Positions 11,099-26,000 of a DNA stretch of 64,000 nucleotides are shown in pieces. The stretch covers positions 131,501 to 195,500 of the forward strand of contig NC_087252.1 of NCBI RefSeq assembly GCF_037042905.1, given 5' to 3'. Below the pieces are notes generated by a model. It saw only the letters and a list, made by a program, of their open reading frames with translations. It searched no databases and was not told the origin of the DNA. The DNA is from Lytechinus pictus. Lineage: Eukaryota; Echinodermata; Echinoidea; Temnopleuroida; Toxopneustidae. How positions within the stretch are numbered: position 1 is the stretch's first letter; every line of letters starts with the position of its first letter. The position numbers and the translations under genes are program-made.

Positions 11099-14000
11099 GT
11101 GATATGATGATGATGAAGATGATGATGATGATGATGGTGATGAAGGTGATGATGGTGATGGTGGTGATGATGGTGATGAAGGTGATGATAATGATGATGA
11201 AGATGATGGTGATGATGGTGATGATGATGATGATGGTGATGAAGGTGATGATGATGGTGATGATGATGATGATGATGATGATGGTGATGATGGTGATGAT
11301 GATGATGATGAAGATGATGATAATGATGATGATGGTGATGAAGGTGATGATGGTGATGGTGGTGATGATGATGATGATGATGGCGATGATGGTGATGATA
11401 ATGATGATGAAGATGATGATGATGATGATGGTGATGAAGGTGATGATGGTGATGATGGCGATGATGGTGATGATGATGATGATGGTAATAATAATGAAAT
11501 AAATTGTTTAGGGTTTGTTATTACATGGTAAATGGCAATGAGGAGAAGAAGCTGGATGGCTATGATGGTGGTGATTGTCTTGAACACAATATTGATGTCA
11601 GTAGTGATCATAAGTAAACTCAAAAGTAAACTGTCATATGAGGACTGAGATTTGACAATAATTTTCAATCTTGAATATTAACCATGGAGCTCCGTAATAC
11701 ATGTAGCTCCATGATTAAACATTGCCTGAAGATGTGCCTAAGCAATGCTTCCTATCCTTGATTGTTTTTTTATTATTATATGCCCGTCTCGACGGGACGT
11801 ATTAAGGTTTCACGCTCAGTGTCCGTCCGTCTGTCTGTCTGTCCGTCCATCCGTTAACTTTTCCTTGTAAACGCGATAACTTCAGTTTAACTTAACCTAG
11901 GCTCATATAATTTGGTGTGTATGATACTAGCATGGATCCCAGGAAGCCTGTAGATTTTGAGGTCAAAAGGTCAAAGGTCAAGGTCACAGGGACATGTTTT
12001 CATCTTACCCTTCTGAAGTCTTTGTAAACACGATAACTTTACTTTAACTTAACCTAGGCTCATATAATTTGGTGTGTATGATATTAGCATAGATCCCAGG
12101 AATTCTATTGATTTTGAGGTCAGACAGTCAAAGGTGAAATCGCCACCTTCCACTTTTCTTGCTTGACCAATAACTCCATTTTCTGCTTTACAGGCAGGCA
12201 TATTATGTGCTCGCCTTAGCGACACTCTTGTTTTAATATATATTTTATAAATTTATTTTTTTTAATGCTGTATTTTTTCATCTTTCTTTTGTTGCTAATT
12301 TAGCACTCTGCATAGTAGGAAAGTACATAGATTGGTGCATTATAAATCATATCTATTATTATTATCATCATAAATAATGATACACAGGATTATAACATAA
12401 AGTTGCTAAACACATTATTAAAATTTATTGATATCATGAACACAGGGAGTAAGGTATCCTAAAAGTAACTATTACTACCTCCAAGATCTTCTGACGAAAC
12501 CTATAGAGAACCCTCTGGTCAAGTTACATCAGAAGAGATTTCCATTCTATGAACTTGGACAAGATGAAGACAGAGGTAAGTAATTATTTTTTATCTTTGA
12601 CCTGGGCCCGTTTCATAAAGGACTTGCAACTGTTGTAACTTTGCCATAATGGCAACTACCATGGCAACATGGCTCAGCAGCCAATCAGAATCAAGGTTAC
12701 CATGGTAGTTGCCATAAATACTTTGCCATAATGGCAACTACCATGGCAACATGGCTCAGCAGCCAATCAGAATCAAGGTTACCATGGTAGTTGCCATAAA
12801 TAATGGCAAAGTTACAACAGTTGTAACTCTTTATGAAACGGGATCGCGGTCTTTATAGGGATATAAATGTGAACAGCATAGGTCAAATCTGCTATACATG
12901 TATAGCATGCACATCAACAGAACTGTCTTTTTTCCAAGCACATTGTGATGTCATTCAGGTACACGTAGTGTATGATTTATGTTTTTGTATTCATGTCTTG
13001 TCATCCTTTGTTTATTAAATTACTTTATGTTGCTCACATTTTGGTATAAAATTTGTAGACAAGGACAAGGTTATGCATTAAATGGTTCTGTGACATTTGC
13101 TCTGGCGACAATTGCTCCAGAAATATGCATGTTAAGCCAAAATAAAAACTAACCTCCAAAAGTAAATAAACCTTAATCTTTATCTTTACATATATCAAAC
13201 CAAAAACTCTTTGGCCCGAATTCACAAAGGTGGTTTTTAAAACCCACGGTTGAATCCATGGTTTATGCAGATTTCCTGTATAAATTAGGCTTAATTACAC
13301 GTATCGGGTGCGTGTATAAAAAAAATGTCCAATGCTGATGCGCGCTTTTGTCACAGTGCGCCTAATTGACGCCTGTTACCATGATAAGATACGCAATTTT
13401 ATTCATGAGTCCACTGTTGTCTGTTTGAAGAGTGGACTCATAAATAAAAACTACGGCAACAGGCGTCAATTTGGCGCACTGTGACAACAGCGCGCATCAG
13501 CATTGGACATTTTTTAATATACGTGGTAAAATAAGCGTAATTTTGAATTCGGGCCTTTTACAATGCAAACTCTAACCCTATGCCCTCAGAGACATTGCCA
13601 GGAACACATGTTGCAGGAGTCATGTCACCGTATAATACTATTATGTTATAGTTTCTTTTGTCATCTCATCTTGTTGTTTCTTTTTGTAGGTTTTTCATCA
13701 AGAATAACAAACATTGTGTTTTGCTGTGTTGTGTTACAAAACGTTTTTACATAGTGTTATTTCTCCTTTTTTTCTAGGCACTGTGTACTTTAAGCACAAT
13801 GATGATGTCATCTTTCATCCAGAGGAGCTTCTTGCCATTGCCCTCAATAATTCAAGACAAAGTGCTGAAGGATTTGCTGGTAAATTCAAGTTCATTGTTA
13901 ATTTTGGTGTTGGCATTGGGCTGATATACATCAGCAGAGCTCCAAGAGTAAAATAGGACTGGGCCAGTATTCTATTCGATACCTCAGCCAGAATTTCAAG

Positions 14001-17000
14001 TAGTTTACTCAGTATTTTGCTAAAGTAAAATACTTATCCATCTTTGGTATTCAATCATATTTTTTGGCTCCATAATTTGCTTAAATCAAAGTCAGCAACC
14101 TTTTTAGGAAATGTCTCACTTGGTGTATTTCAAGTTCAATGTTGAAATTCCTGTGTTAATGCCAGGCCAACTTTTCATTTAGCATAGCACCAAAATGAAA
14201 ATAAGATTGGTCTTTGGGAACAGTCTCACTATGTTTTGAGCCATTGTTTTATTTGATTGGGACCATTTTTTTTACGTACTATGGAAACCGTGATTGTGAT
14301 TAGCTGCTGAGCCCTGTTCCAATGTACTACCATAATGCCAAAGTTACCAGTTTTTCTTATGAAACTGTTGGCTAACAGATAACAAAAATGATAATTCTCT
14401 TCTCTAATCTCTCTTACTCAACTTTCAATTTTCCACTGTAACCATTAGCTTCTCCAAATAAAGCAGTCCAACACTACTCAATTAATTAATTCATAATTTG
14501 TAAAAAGAATTTTAAGTTAAACAAATAGAACACTGTTTGAGGTAACCAGAGGGGGGGGGGGGGGGTGTTTCATAAAATGACTTGTCAGATGTTTTATCTG
14601 ACAGTTATAATATAAACTCAAGTTCTCAGCCAATCAAATCAATGAAAGTGGTCAGATCTGACAACTTGATCGGCAAAAAATTTTGATGAAATGCTCTACT
14701 GGTGTTATGTATTTTTTTCCCACACAGAGCAAATTATTAAAGATGCAGTGATCACATTACCTGCATTCTTCAACCAAGCAGAGAGGAGAGCCGTTCTTTA
14801 CGCTGCTGAACTAGCCGGTCTAAGGGTACTCCAGTTAATGAATGACAATACAGCAGGTAAATCAACTGTTTACATGCTAATGTTGCAAAGGCACTAGTTG
14901 CAATTCTGCACATTTGCACGTTGAATTCAACAATTGTAATAATTAGTTTTCTCCCTTACCTTCATGTGAGAGAAGCTTCTTGGGTAACATCAACATATAT
15001 ATATGTTGTAATGATTATCAGTCAGTATCAATGGTATATAATTGAAATTCTAGATTCAGAGCAAATATCATAAAAACAATTGCCAGTATTGATTCAATGT
15101 GGAAGGCCCTCGGGAAAGTTTATTTGAATAGATCAAAAATCAAACAAGTTTAATGCTGATTTTTATTCATATCCAGTTTATCTTTGGGTATGTACTGCCA
15201 GTGGAGGGCAAATTTCTATGATTAAGTTTATAGATCAATAAATGAATGTGTCAGAATCTACATGTAAATCTCTGAAAATTTTATTGAATATCTGATGTAA
15301 ATTACCCTGGTTATCGGATCTTTGCTCCCTGCATACAAGTATGCACTTTCTTTACTCCCTGGGGGCATTCCAACAAGAGGTTTACAGTATGTGGAAATTG
15401 ACAGAACCGTTCCACATTTTTTCGCTCAAAGTAACAACTTATGTTTTCTCCCAATGGGAGCCTAATTTTCCACAAGCTCTGCTTTTTATTTAGGCTCCTC
15501 ACTTTTATGACATTTTGAAGTGTACCTTGTGTTATATACTTATGTTAGATAGTTAATTTGATACACTGTGTATGAATACGTTTGTTATGTATATTTGTTT
15601 TAACCCTGATTCTCCCGGGGGGGGGGCCATAATGGCCCCCCCCCTTGACAATTTTCGCTATATATCTGCTGCGCAAAATTTTTGACCTCGCCGCTCACTG
15701 ACTTTTTACTTTCAAGTCTCGCGCAAATTTTGAGACCAAATTTGGGACGCCCGGGTACGCGGTTACGACATTACGCAACATTATGTAAGTGCATGTCAGA
15801 CCCAAAATTGCTCATAAACGTGATTTCATGTACAAATCCAATGCAAATTGTGTATTAAGCCAAAATTCATAAATGTATCATTATTTCTACTTTTACTGAT
15901 TAAACTTAATTAATTTTGCCTTGTTTATGATCAGAATTAAGTCTGGAACGATTTCCATCGAAAAAACAATAAAAAACAAAGAAATACATAAGAAATTAAA
16001 AAAACAATAAAATACATAAGAAATCGGTCTTGGTACCAGAATTTTTTCCATTCACAATTGTTAGGAATGCTATAAAGAATATTTACACCAAAAAATAGCA
16101 TTCTAGGAGCTTTATTTAGTGAATCAGAGCAAAAAGTATGATTTCATGAATAAATTAGCATAATTTATTCATATAAAATAAAAATATATGAATTATGTGA
16201 AATTTACCAATGCAACTGTGTAGATTACGTCATTCTCTACCATCATGCAAATTTTCGTTGTGATCGCGCAATCCGCGGCTGAGATCTTAAGGGGGGCCAT
16301 AATGGCCCCCCCCCCCCCCCCCCCCCCGGGAATGACAAGAATAAAAATAACCCGGGAGATTTAGGGTTAAAAGTGGAATAACTAAACGGTCAAACCAATG
16401 AAGGGAGTAGGTTATACTGATTACATGTAGAAGTGCTTTAGAAACACAAGTTTTAAAACCTTAAATTTACCCCCTCTTCAGTTGCTCTGAACTATGGTGC
16501 ATTTCGTCGCAGCGACTTCAACTCCACACCCCAGAACATCTTATTCTATGACATGGGAGCGGGAAGCACTACAGCTACCATCGTCAGTTATCAGCTGGTT
16601 AAGACTAAGGAGAGAGGTATACAAGAAACTAATCCACAGCTAGCCATCAAAGGAGTTGGGTAAGTTGGTCTATTATTCTAATTTATTACAGTATTATATG
16701 AATGACATGAAGCTTTAAAGGTGTTCATGATAGACCCAGTGTTGAAGCTGACTTGAAGCCTGCCATATTTCTAATGGGTGGTGCTCTAGTATCGAATCAG
16801 TGTTCGGTTATTTGAATCATCTTGCACATGCGCACAGATTCAATGTAATGTACGTCTGTACTAGCATTATGTCAAACCTAATAGGCCTACTGATCTTTTT
16901 ATGTCCATATGTTGTTATCAGGTTTGATCGTACCCTTGGTGGTTTGGAATGGGAGATCAGACTTCAGAAACACCTTGCTGAGATGTTCAACAAACAAGGA

Positions 17001-20000
17001 AAGACAGCTAACAAGGTGGAGACATCTAACAGAGCTATGGCCAAACTACTCAAGGAAGCTAAGAGGGTGAAGAAAGTTTTAAGTGCCAACAATGATATCA
17101 CTGCTCAGGTAGGGAAGTGATGATGTGAAGTTGGATTTGGTTAGGGATGTTAATGAGGAAGGGGAGGAGTAGGGAGAGTAGAAGTAGGAGAAGGGGATAC
17201 AAAGGGGAGGTGGAAAAGGAGGAGGAGAAGGAGAGGGACGAGGAGGAAGAGGAGGGGGATGACAAAGATGATTTTGAAGATGATGATGATATTCAGACTA
17301 TATACTTATTATGTGGCAATCCTTTTTCATTACAAGCTAACAAGGGAATCACTGCAGAATGCCAAGTAGAGATTATAAGAATTATAATTAAAAAAATTCC
17401 CAGCCATATTGTTCTCACCTTTGAACTTAAACCTTTGCCCTATCAGATTGAAGGTCTGCTTGACGACAAGGATTTCAAGGGTCATGTGACCAGGGCGGAG
17501 CTTGAAGAAATGACCTCTGACCTTTTTGAGAGGGTCGGTGGACCAGTGGAAAGAGCATTGAAATCATCTGAAATGATTATGGTATGTATTCATATACAGT
17601 GTTTGTAGATATTATGCATATGACGTCCTATTCTCATGGTACCCTTCATCAAAGGAGAAATACCTGTAAATTGAATTATCAGAGATGCACCAGCTGCAGA
17701 TCACCCATACATGCAAGACAATTGCATCAGCCTCTTTGTTGGCACAATGACGTAAATGCATAAGGTTTATACTAACTGAGATTGATTTGAGTTTTTGACT
17801 TTCACTATTTGTAAATGAACCTCTAAAAAAACAGGATTATAATCATAATTTAGCTTTTTGTCAGTGTCCATACAAAAAACATTTGAATTAGAGAAAGTAT
17901 GTATTTTTTTATTAACTTTGTTTTGTATTTATGTAGTGGAATTATATATGTAACTATATGTATTAAGAAAAACTGCTATATAAACACAGCTTATTGGGTT
18001 GGTGTTGAATCAGTATGTTTCCCCTTAGATTATCTTAAGTATTGTTTTCAATTTCATTCCATTTTATTTTCAATATAAAGACATAGAGTTTTCAAAGCAG
18101 CTGTGGTTAGCAATAGGGTGCTCTATTTAAACCAGTTTGTATTGGTTACATGATAACTGTATGCAACATTTCGCTTAATGCAATGCTTCTAAAATCTAAG
18201 AGAGCTCTGCAGACTGTTACCCCCAGCTTTAGCAAGGCCACCCTGACAGGGTGCTTCAGCATTCAAAGAATGCCTTCCTCCCAGTTTCCCATTTACTTCA
18301 CATGATAGAGAGTGGCAAATATAGATAACGCCTTTCCAAAGGAAGTGAGTACTGTGGTGAGATTTGAACCCCTGACCTTATGGGTTACTTACCCAATGAG
18401 CCATAACACCTCTATTATATATATATTTTTTTATTTGTTTAGGATGAGATTGATCAGGTTATCTTGGTTGGCGGTGGAACAAGAATTCCAAAAGTTCAGG
18501 AGACGCTGTTGAAAGTAACAGGAAAGTAAGTAATAACGTTCAGCATCTACAAATTATCAGTGGGTAATTGCAGATTATTGTATGTTTTCATGGGAATTTT
18601 TATTTTGATTTTCTGCATTCTCATCAGAGATATACAATATATTATAAAGAGGTAAAAAATATATAACAAATCAGCGATACTCTGGTTAAAATATTAGCAA
18701 TGAAAATAAATAACAAAGCGTTTTATTCGTTTCACAAAATGATCATTTAGAGGCATGCAAGAGACTGCCATCATGAGCAATTAGGCTTGATAACGATGGT
18801 GGCCTCGTAGATTTGACACTATTCAGATATTAATAACCCAGAGTAGAACAAGATTTATGACCAACAGAAGAATTTCTTGCTGGTACAGCGAGTTTGCTTT
18901 CCCCCCAAGATATCTCTGTTACATAAATTTCCAATGCTTTTCACAAAGGCTAGGGTCAGCAAATAATCGAATTCTAATGAAATCTTACGCCCATCTCAGT
19001 TTTGTAGTTAGTACTCATGTTATGAATGATAGTATACCAATGATGTACAGATGTGAGTGCATCGGTAGGTTTTGTGAGCGTAAGGTAACTATGGCAAGGC
19101 GCAGCTGAGTGAGATTATACTAGTTTCCATAGTTCCCACATGCTCATTAGTCCTACCGATGCTTAAACAAACCTGTGTATCATTTGTTTTATAGAATGGT
19201 GGATTTTTTTGCTAAAAATCAATTTTTTACAAGCATGCATAAGTGATAACTGACGCATGGCTAGCCATGCATCTGGTAAATTTGCCATGCATTAGTAATT
19301 ACCGGACACTTGGCAAATTTACCTGATGCATGACTGTCCATGCGTCGGTAATTATTTATGCATGATACCCATTCTATAATTTACTTTGTCCCATCATTTT
19401 CATCAGTGTTGAAGTTTACTCAACCCTTCATTAAATCCTTTCAGCAGTGAAAATGAAATAATTTTTTATGTATATGATGCAGGGAATAATTTTGCTGTAC
19501 AAATTCGAATAGCATTTTTGGTCATAAGAGAAAAGCTCTCAACTAAGTTATGTACAGTCCTATGTAAAAATATGCTATACAAAAGACTTTATGCATAGCA
19601 GTCTTTCAAAAATGTGAAGCAAATTACGATGCGATATCAGGAAAATTATTCCCTGATGATGAAGCAAGCAGCCTACCAAAAGAATGAAGGTCAATTTAAT
19701 TTGTCTAGTTCTGTCAGTCAATGGTCTGTAATCTGAAGTCCAGTTTAACTGAGGCCATTGTCTATTAAACTCTGTGCACAAATGATGGCAAGCCAATTAC
19801 TGTACATCAGGATTAGCAGTCAATTGTAAATTATGGGAAGCCAAAGATGTTAATATTTGGTTTATATTATTTTGTACTGTTCTCTTTATGAATATAAACT
19901 GTTTTAGTTATAATTCCCAGTCAGTGGTGAATGATTTGAGTGTCATATGAGCTGATAAATTTAACATGTACAGTAAATAGAGATGTTTGTCACATATATT

Positions 20001-23000
20001 CATAGTTTAAACCACAACAGTAGACCAGAGATTGATTTCAACTCAAGTTCAGAATATGGGCCAATAAGTTTTGATTGCGGTCTTATACTATAAAACCAAC
20101 TTCACCTTATTTTTAGAATGGCCAAATCTCTACATGCTTTCAAAACTTTATTGAAGACACATCTGCGTAGGGAAGCGTTAAGTAGATCATTTTTATTGTG
20201 TAGTATAAACAATAGGAGCAAGCGAAGCTCAGTAGAGTATATGTATAGAGTGACTGCGCTATACAAATTTATCATATTATTATTATTATTATATACTATA
20301 GAAAGGAGCTTGGTAAGAGTATCAATGCTGACGAAGCGGCGGCGCTCGGGGCAGTCTACCATGCAGCTCACCTTAGCAAAGGTTTCAAGGTGAAGAAGTT
20401 CCTTATCAAGGATGCTAATGTATTCCCTATTCAGGTGAGAGAGCGTTGCCATGGTATTTTAATAATGTTCTAGAGGTATTACATCAGGGGGTGTCTCACA
20501 AACAGTTATGTGTGACATACGTAGGAAAAAGAAAACATTGACAAGGGGGGTGCAAAGGCAACATGGAAATGAAGGAATAATGATGATAGAGGATATTCAT
20601 TAAGCGCATAATAACTAGTATAATTTTCTATGCGCTTTACAATTACAAATAAAAACAAAATATAAATACGCAAAAGACAGGAATGACAGAGAGAGCAGAA
20701 GGGAGATTACATGAAGTAGATAAAATATAAAGAAAAAATTGAAATAATAGATAGGTGGAGGTCTGTAATCATTCATCATTCGGGAGGAGTTCATATTTTG
20801 TTTTAAAAAAAATGAGAATTGATACAATAACCTTGAAAATGTATCATTGCATGATTTTAATGAAAATTTGCCTATTTGCATTTGTAATCAGTGATTTTTT
20901 TTATCATTCTTTCTTTAGGTTGAGTTTGAACGTGACATTGTTGATGACGACGGTCGTGAGGTGACCCGTAGCGTCAAGAGGACATTGTTTGGAATCGCCA
21001 ATCCTTACCCACAGAAGAAGGTCATGACCTTTAATAAACATTTCAATGACTTTGCTATCAAGGTCAACTATGGTGACCTTGAAAGGGTCATGAATGAGGA
21101 TGATTTGGAGTAAGTGAAAGTTAGAAATTTTTATTTTGATTTCATTTTATTTTGACCTGTAGTGATGTCATAGCAAACAACACAATTCTAATCAGGGGAA
21201 TAAATTACACAGTGGCTTGGAGATCTTGTCCACCAAAGGCTTCAAAAGAGCCCTGGAATTTCAGCAAGAATCTGGAAAATCCACATTCATTAAAGCTTAT
21301 CCAATATAGCACATTAAGACAGATGGTAATGAAAAGTAGCCCCCCCCAAAAAAAAAAATTTTGCCCGATTCATTCAAATCACTAGAATGAATGTGTGTCC
21401 TAAAAGCCTCATTATGCAAAGGTTATATTATAAAAATTATGAAAATAGATTTTGATTGAATGGCTAAGATCAGCAAGACAAAAAATACCAGTCTTTCAGG
21501 TTTTTCTTTTTTTTTTAGAATAAAAATTTCGGTGATCTTGGAGACTGCCAATTTTCAATCTTTCAGTGTTGTCCTATGAAATGGGGCCTTAATCCAGAGA
21601 TTAAAAACATAGCTATCAGTTTCTGAATGAAATTAGTATTGAATAAACAGAGGTTTGATAAATTGGTGTTGACAAGTATTGTTTTTCCCCCTGGTTGAGC
21701 CCCATTGAGTTCAGTGACATAAACTCGTCAAATTGTATTGAACTATTGATAAATGGCTGTTGCTCATTGAATAACTAAGTGATTTCATGTTCAATGATAA
21801 CTGTATTAATGTGGTAGATTCTGTAAAGTGGTGTCTATGAATAGGGTATTATTCCGTTTTCAATTTCTGTGTCCTTCATTGTTCGGATATTTTCTTCAGC
21901 TACATGCAACATATGACAAAACAGTGATAAGTTTCCATCTTTATTGAATTTTTCATTTCATGTTTGTACTTGAAGTATTATTTTGTTATTGTAAAATTGT
22001 ACACATGTTTTTATTCAGCCTCTGGCTGCGAGGCATGTTTTAATAAACCATTATTAAACTGAATTCCTAATCAATATCTTGATTTCTCTTTCAGTGCATT
22101 TGGAGCTCACAAGTTACTTGAGGTCAATCTGAAAGGAGTGAAAGAAGCGATTGATAAGAACTCTGACTCAGAAAACAAAGGAATCAAAGCTCATTTTAGA
22201 ATTGATGAGAGTGGAATCTTCCATTTAGATGCGGTAAGATTATAAAGTATATTATTATTATTAATATTATTCTTTGTTAGGGTTCACCTTAGCCTATAAT
22301 CTATGTTGAGGCTGGAGTTATTATCTTTGCTTTTTTTAATGTGATGATGTTCTGCGAAACGTCTGATGTGGAAGATTGTGAACAGTGGGTGTCCGGTAGC
22401 AATATTTTTTGTTTAACAATTAACCCACATTGTCATTGATAAAAAGAAAACAAAGCAAGACCCATAAACCCATAACATATTGTAGTCAATAAACAGAAAA
22501 CAAAAAATAAAAAGCAAGACAGGAGTATATAGTGGGTAATTACTTTGCAGCCACCATTTGTAGTCATAGGCATCCGATACATTGCTTGCATTTAGTGTAA
22601 TACATCCTTGTGTTATCATTGCCTTTAAAGGGAAAGGTCAACTGAATTACAATGACCCATGGTCTTTCCTCGGGATATAACTGATTGAATTCGGTTGGGA
22701 TTTGCAGTTACACAAAGGTTCCCTATATACTGTTATATGAATAGTGCAGTGGGATCTAAACATTGTGTGTATTATTGTTAGTGTATTATTAGTGGAGCAT
22801 TGTGGCCCAGTGGATTAGTCTTCTGACTTTTAAACAGAGGGTCGTGGGTTCGAATCCCAGCCATGGCATAATTTCCTTCAGCAAGAAATTTATCCACATT
22901 TTGCAGCACTCAACCCAGGTGAGGTAAATGGATACCCGGCAGGATTAATTCCTTGAATGCACTGAGCGCTGAAAGGCAGCTCGAGCTAAAGCTGGGGTAA

Positions 23001-26000
23001 TAATAATACTAAACAATGCGCCTCAGAATAGAATATTTCTAGATAGATGGCGCTGTATAAATGCCTATTACTATTATTATTGTTATTATAATTATCAATT
23101 TGCCATCTCCTACGAGTGGGCGGGAAAATTTTTACTTATTGGGGTGTGCAGATGGACCACTTAAACACTATTAAGCAGTGATATAATCCAAGTTACTATT
23201 TTTTTCCTTTTTTGCAGTGGGACTGAGTTATAAACTTATCCACCATAAACGCTTTTCAGAATTGATTTCGTAGATGTCCCTTACACAATGATATTCCCGA
23301 GGAATCTTGGTCATAACATGATGATACAAGTTAGCATGAATCTCAATATGTTTTGATTCTAAATCTAGCTTACCAAGTCTGATACTGCCAAGACCAATAA
23401 AAACAGATGCCAACATCCCCCACCCCCCCAAAAAAAAAATGAAATGAATGAAAATAAAGAATGCCCAGCATCTTTAGTACCATACTTCTACTTATGATAA
23501 AAGAAAAAGAAATTGAAATTTTTCAGTTCCAATGTAAGTTTAGAAGGATATACTATCAGAAATGTGGGTAAAAGTTGCCTGGTAATTCCAATATAATAGA
23601 ATTTGTCTGACATTCAAATCAGATGAAGAAAGCTTCTAGTAATTTGAAGTTGAATATGTAATTTTTTTGTTTTATTTTGCACAGGTGGAATCAGTATTTG
23701 AAACAATGAAGAATGTAACAGATGAAACAGAAGAAGAGCAGTCTACCTTAGCAAGTAAGGGAATTATTTGAAAGTTTGATATTAATCACCACAATCATCA
23801 TCATCCTTATTACCACCACTATCATGGTCATGGCCATTGCTGTCATTATCATCATCACCATCAACATCAATAACAACAACAGCATCATCATCATATCCAT
23901 CATCATTACCACCACCACCATCATCACTATCTTTATCATCATCACCATCATCATTATCACTACCACACCACCATCATCATCACCATCATTCTCCTCACCA
24001 TCATCATCACCATTAACATCACCATCACTATCATCATCATCGTCATCATCATCTACATGTAGACATTCCCAAAGTCAGCAATGCTGCTACATGTATATTG
24101 CATTGTGCATTGCAGGAGAAACTACCTGAGGTTTCCACTTGTAGTCAAAGGAAAATTCACACAATCAGCTTATATCCCGAGACATGTTCCCGTAAGGGAT
24201 TATAAGAACCTACAAAAATAATGAAGTTTGATTTTGTTGTACTTTGATGCATTTCAAACCTGTTGTTTTATTTGTAATTCCTCTGATATAAACACTTCCA
24301 TTCAAATGAAAAGCATTCGGTTGCAATGAATTGTTTATATATTTTTTTTTTCTTTAAAGAATTGGGAAGTACCATCAGTCGTTTCTTCTCTGGTGGATCT
24401 ACTACTGATGGAGATGATGATGATGCCCAGACAGAGACTGAAGAACAAGGAGAAGGAGAAAAAGAAGCAGAGGACGTAAGTAACTTCTTGCCAAAGGGCT
24501 TTGGTTTAGTGGTTTGGTTTCTATCATAGTCTTTACAAGCTAAATATATTACAGTGTATAATCATCATACTTAAATTTTAAGTTATGATAATGAAAATTA
24601 ATAATATTCATATTGTGCTCATTACACTTTGTGACTAAGCGCTTTACATTGTAATTATTAGTACGCTGGTCATCGGTTCCTGGGATGCTCGCACACAATG
24701 TATGCACTTTCTCCACTCCCTGGGGAGCATTCCAACAAGAGTTCCAAGACTCAATTGCTAAGCATGTTCGTAGGCTTTTGCATACTATCGGAACCCAATT
24801 AACACCTGGTTTGAGTGTGGCAAATTGTGGATTGATGCCTTGCGCTGCAGTGTGATTCATACACATGACCCTCTGATTGCATGGGGAGAATGTGAACTGC
24901 TACACCACGTTGCTTCCACATTATGGATTTTTAAATAAAATTGAGTATCTTGTGAAGCATGAGAACATGTTCCTTTCCTGCAAAGCAAAAGTCTTTAGAT
25001 TCGTTTCTTTCCTGTTTTTTTTTTATTGTTATTTTATTATTTATTTATTTTTTAATAAATCATACCTAGTAGAGATGATATTTTTCATACAATACATATT
25101 TTTCCCTTCAGCGTCTGCAAGATTATTCAAGTTTGGCACTCTGCATCTATGGATGAAGTGTACATGGACAGTTGAATGCTTATTAATGATATTTATGCTT
25201 TTAAACACTTGAAAAATGCTGATTTTCTTTGTTTTCAAATCCTCTGATTGCTTATATTATATATCTTTTATAAAGAAATGATGTTCATTCTGGCCTTTTT
25301 TAATTGTTTTTGTTTTTTGTTTCCTATCATGCCCAACAGGAAGAGAAATCAGATGAAACCGCACCAGAGGGGGAGCAGGCAGAGGATGGAACAGCCCCTG
25401 AACAGAAAGAGGAGAATGGTGCAGGGGAAGAGCCTTCTGATGAACCCCCTCAGGAACAGGAAACACCAGAGGATGATGGGAAGGAAGAGGAGAAATCAGA
25501 TACTGATGCTGAGAAGGTATTTTATTCAAAATGCTATCCTCTTCTGGTACTTTAGCAAAAATTGAACATTGTCACTTGGTCAACATTTCAAATAATAAAT
25601 TATGGATTTTCATCATTATTTTCATCATTTTCAATATCCACTGCCTGCTTTCCATTTGGTCTTATCCCACATACAGGTAGTCTAAAACTAGTTTGCTTAC
25701 AACCATTTAGCCCATATACCATAGACCAAATTAAAAGAGGAAGAAGACCAAGTGGGTTTAGCCATAAAAGTGTTACATGATGTGATCTGATAGTACACCA
25801 AGTGATATAAACCCCAAGTGTCTTAGGCATAAAGACATTACGGACTAAGGTTTGCTTCTTTCCGTTTTGAATCCAAAATATCTCCAATGACAAATCAAAC
25901 TTGGTTCAGGAATGCCACAAAGCTTATATACATGTACTGGACATTAAACTGTTTATCAACAGAAATCTGAGGAAGAAGGAGAGAAAGAAAGTACCAAGGA

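Noticed and set aside
10571-11668. 365-codon minus-strand frame rich in Ser, His and Pro, and plus-strand Met/Val frames
   Set aside because: Produced entirely by the GAT microsatellite. All three frames on each strand stay open, and there is no domain or splice logic.
22801-22866. tRNA gene suggested by TGGCCCAGTGG and GGTTCGAATCC
   Set aside because: The head is followed by a SINE body and ATT tail and is repeated at 35504. Cloverleaf pairing is degraded, so it is a SINE promoter, not a tRNA gene.
25257-25529. Minus-strand 90-codon frame opposite HYOU1 exon 15
   Set aside because: Shadow of the Glu/Pro-rich acidic-loop exon, whose plus-strand reading fits splice sites and the family.
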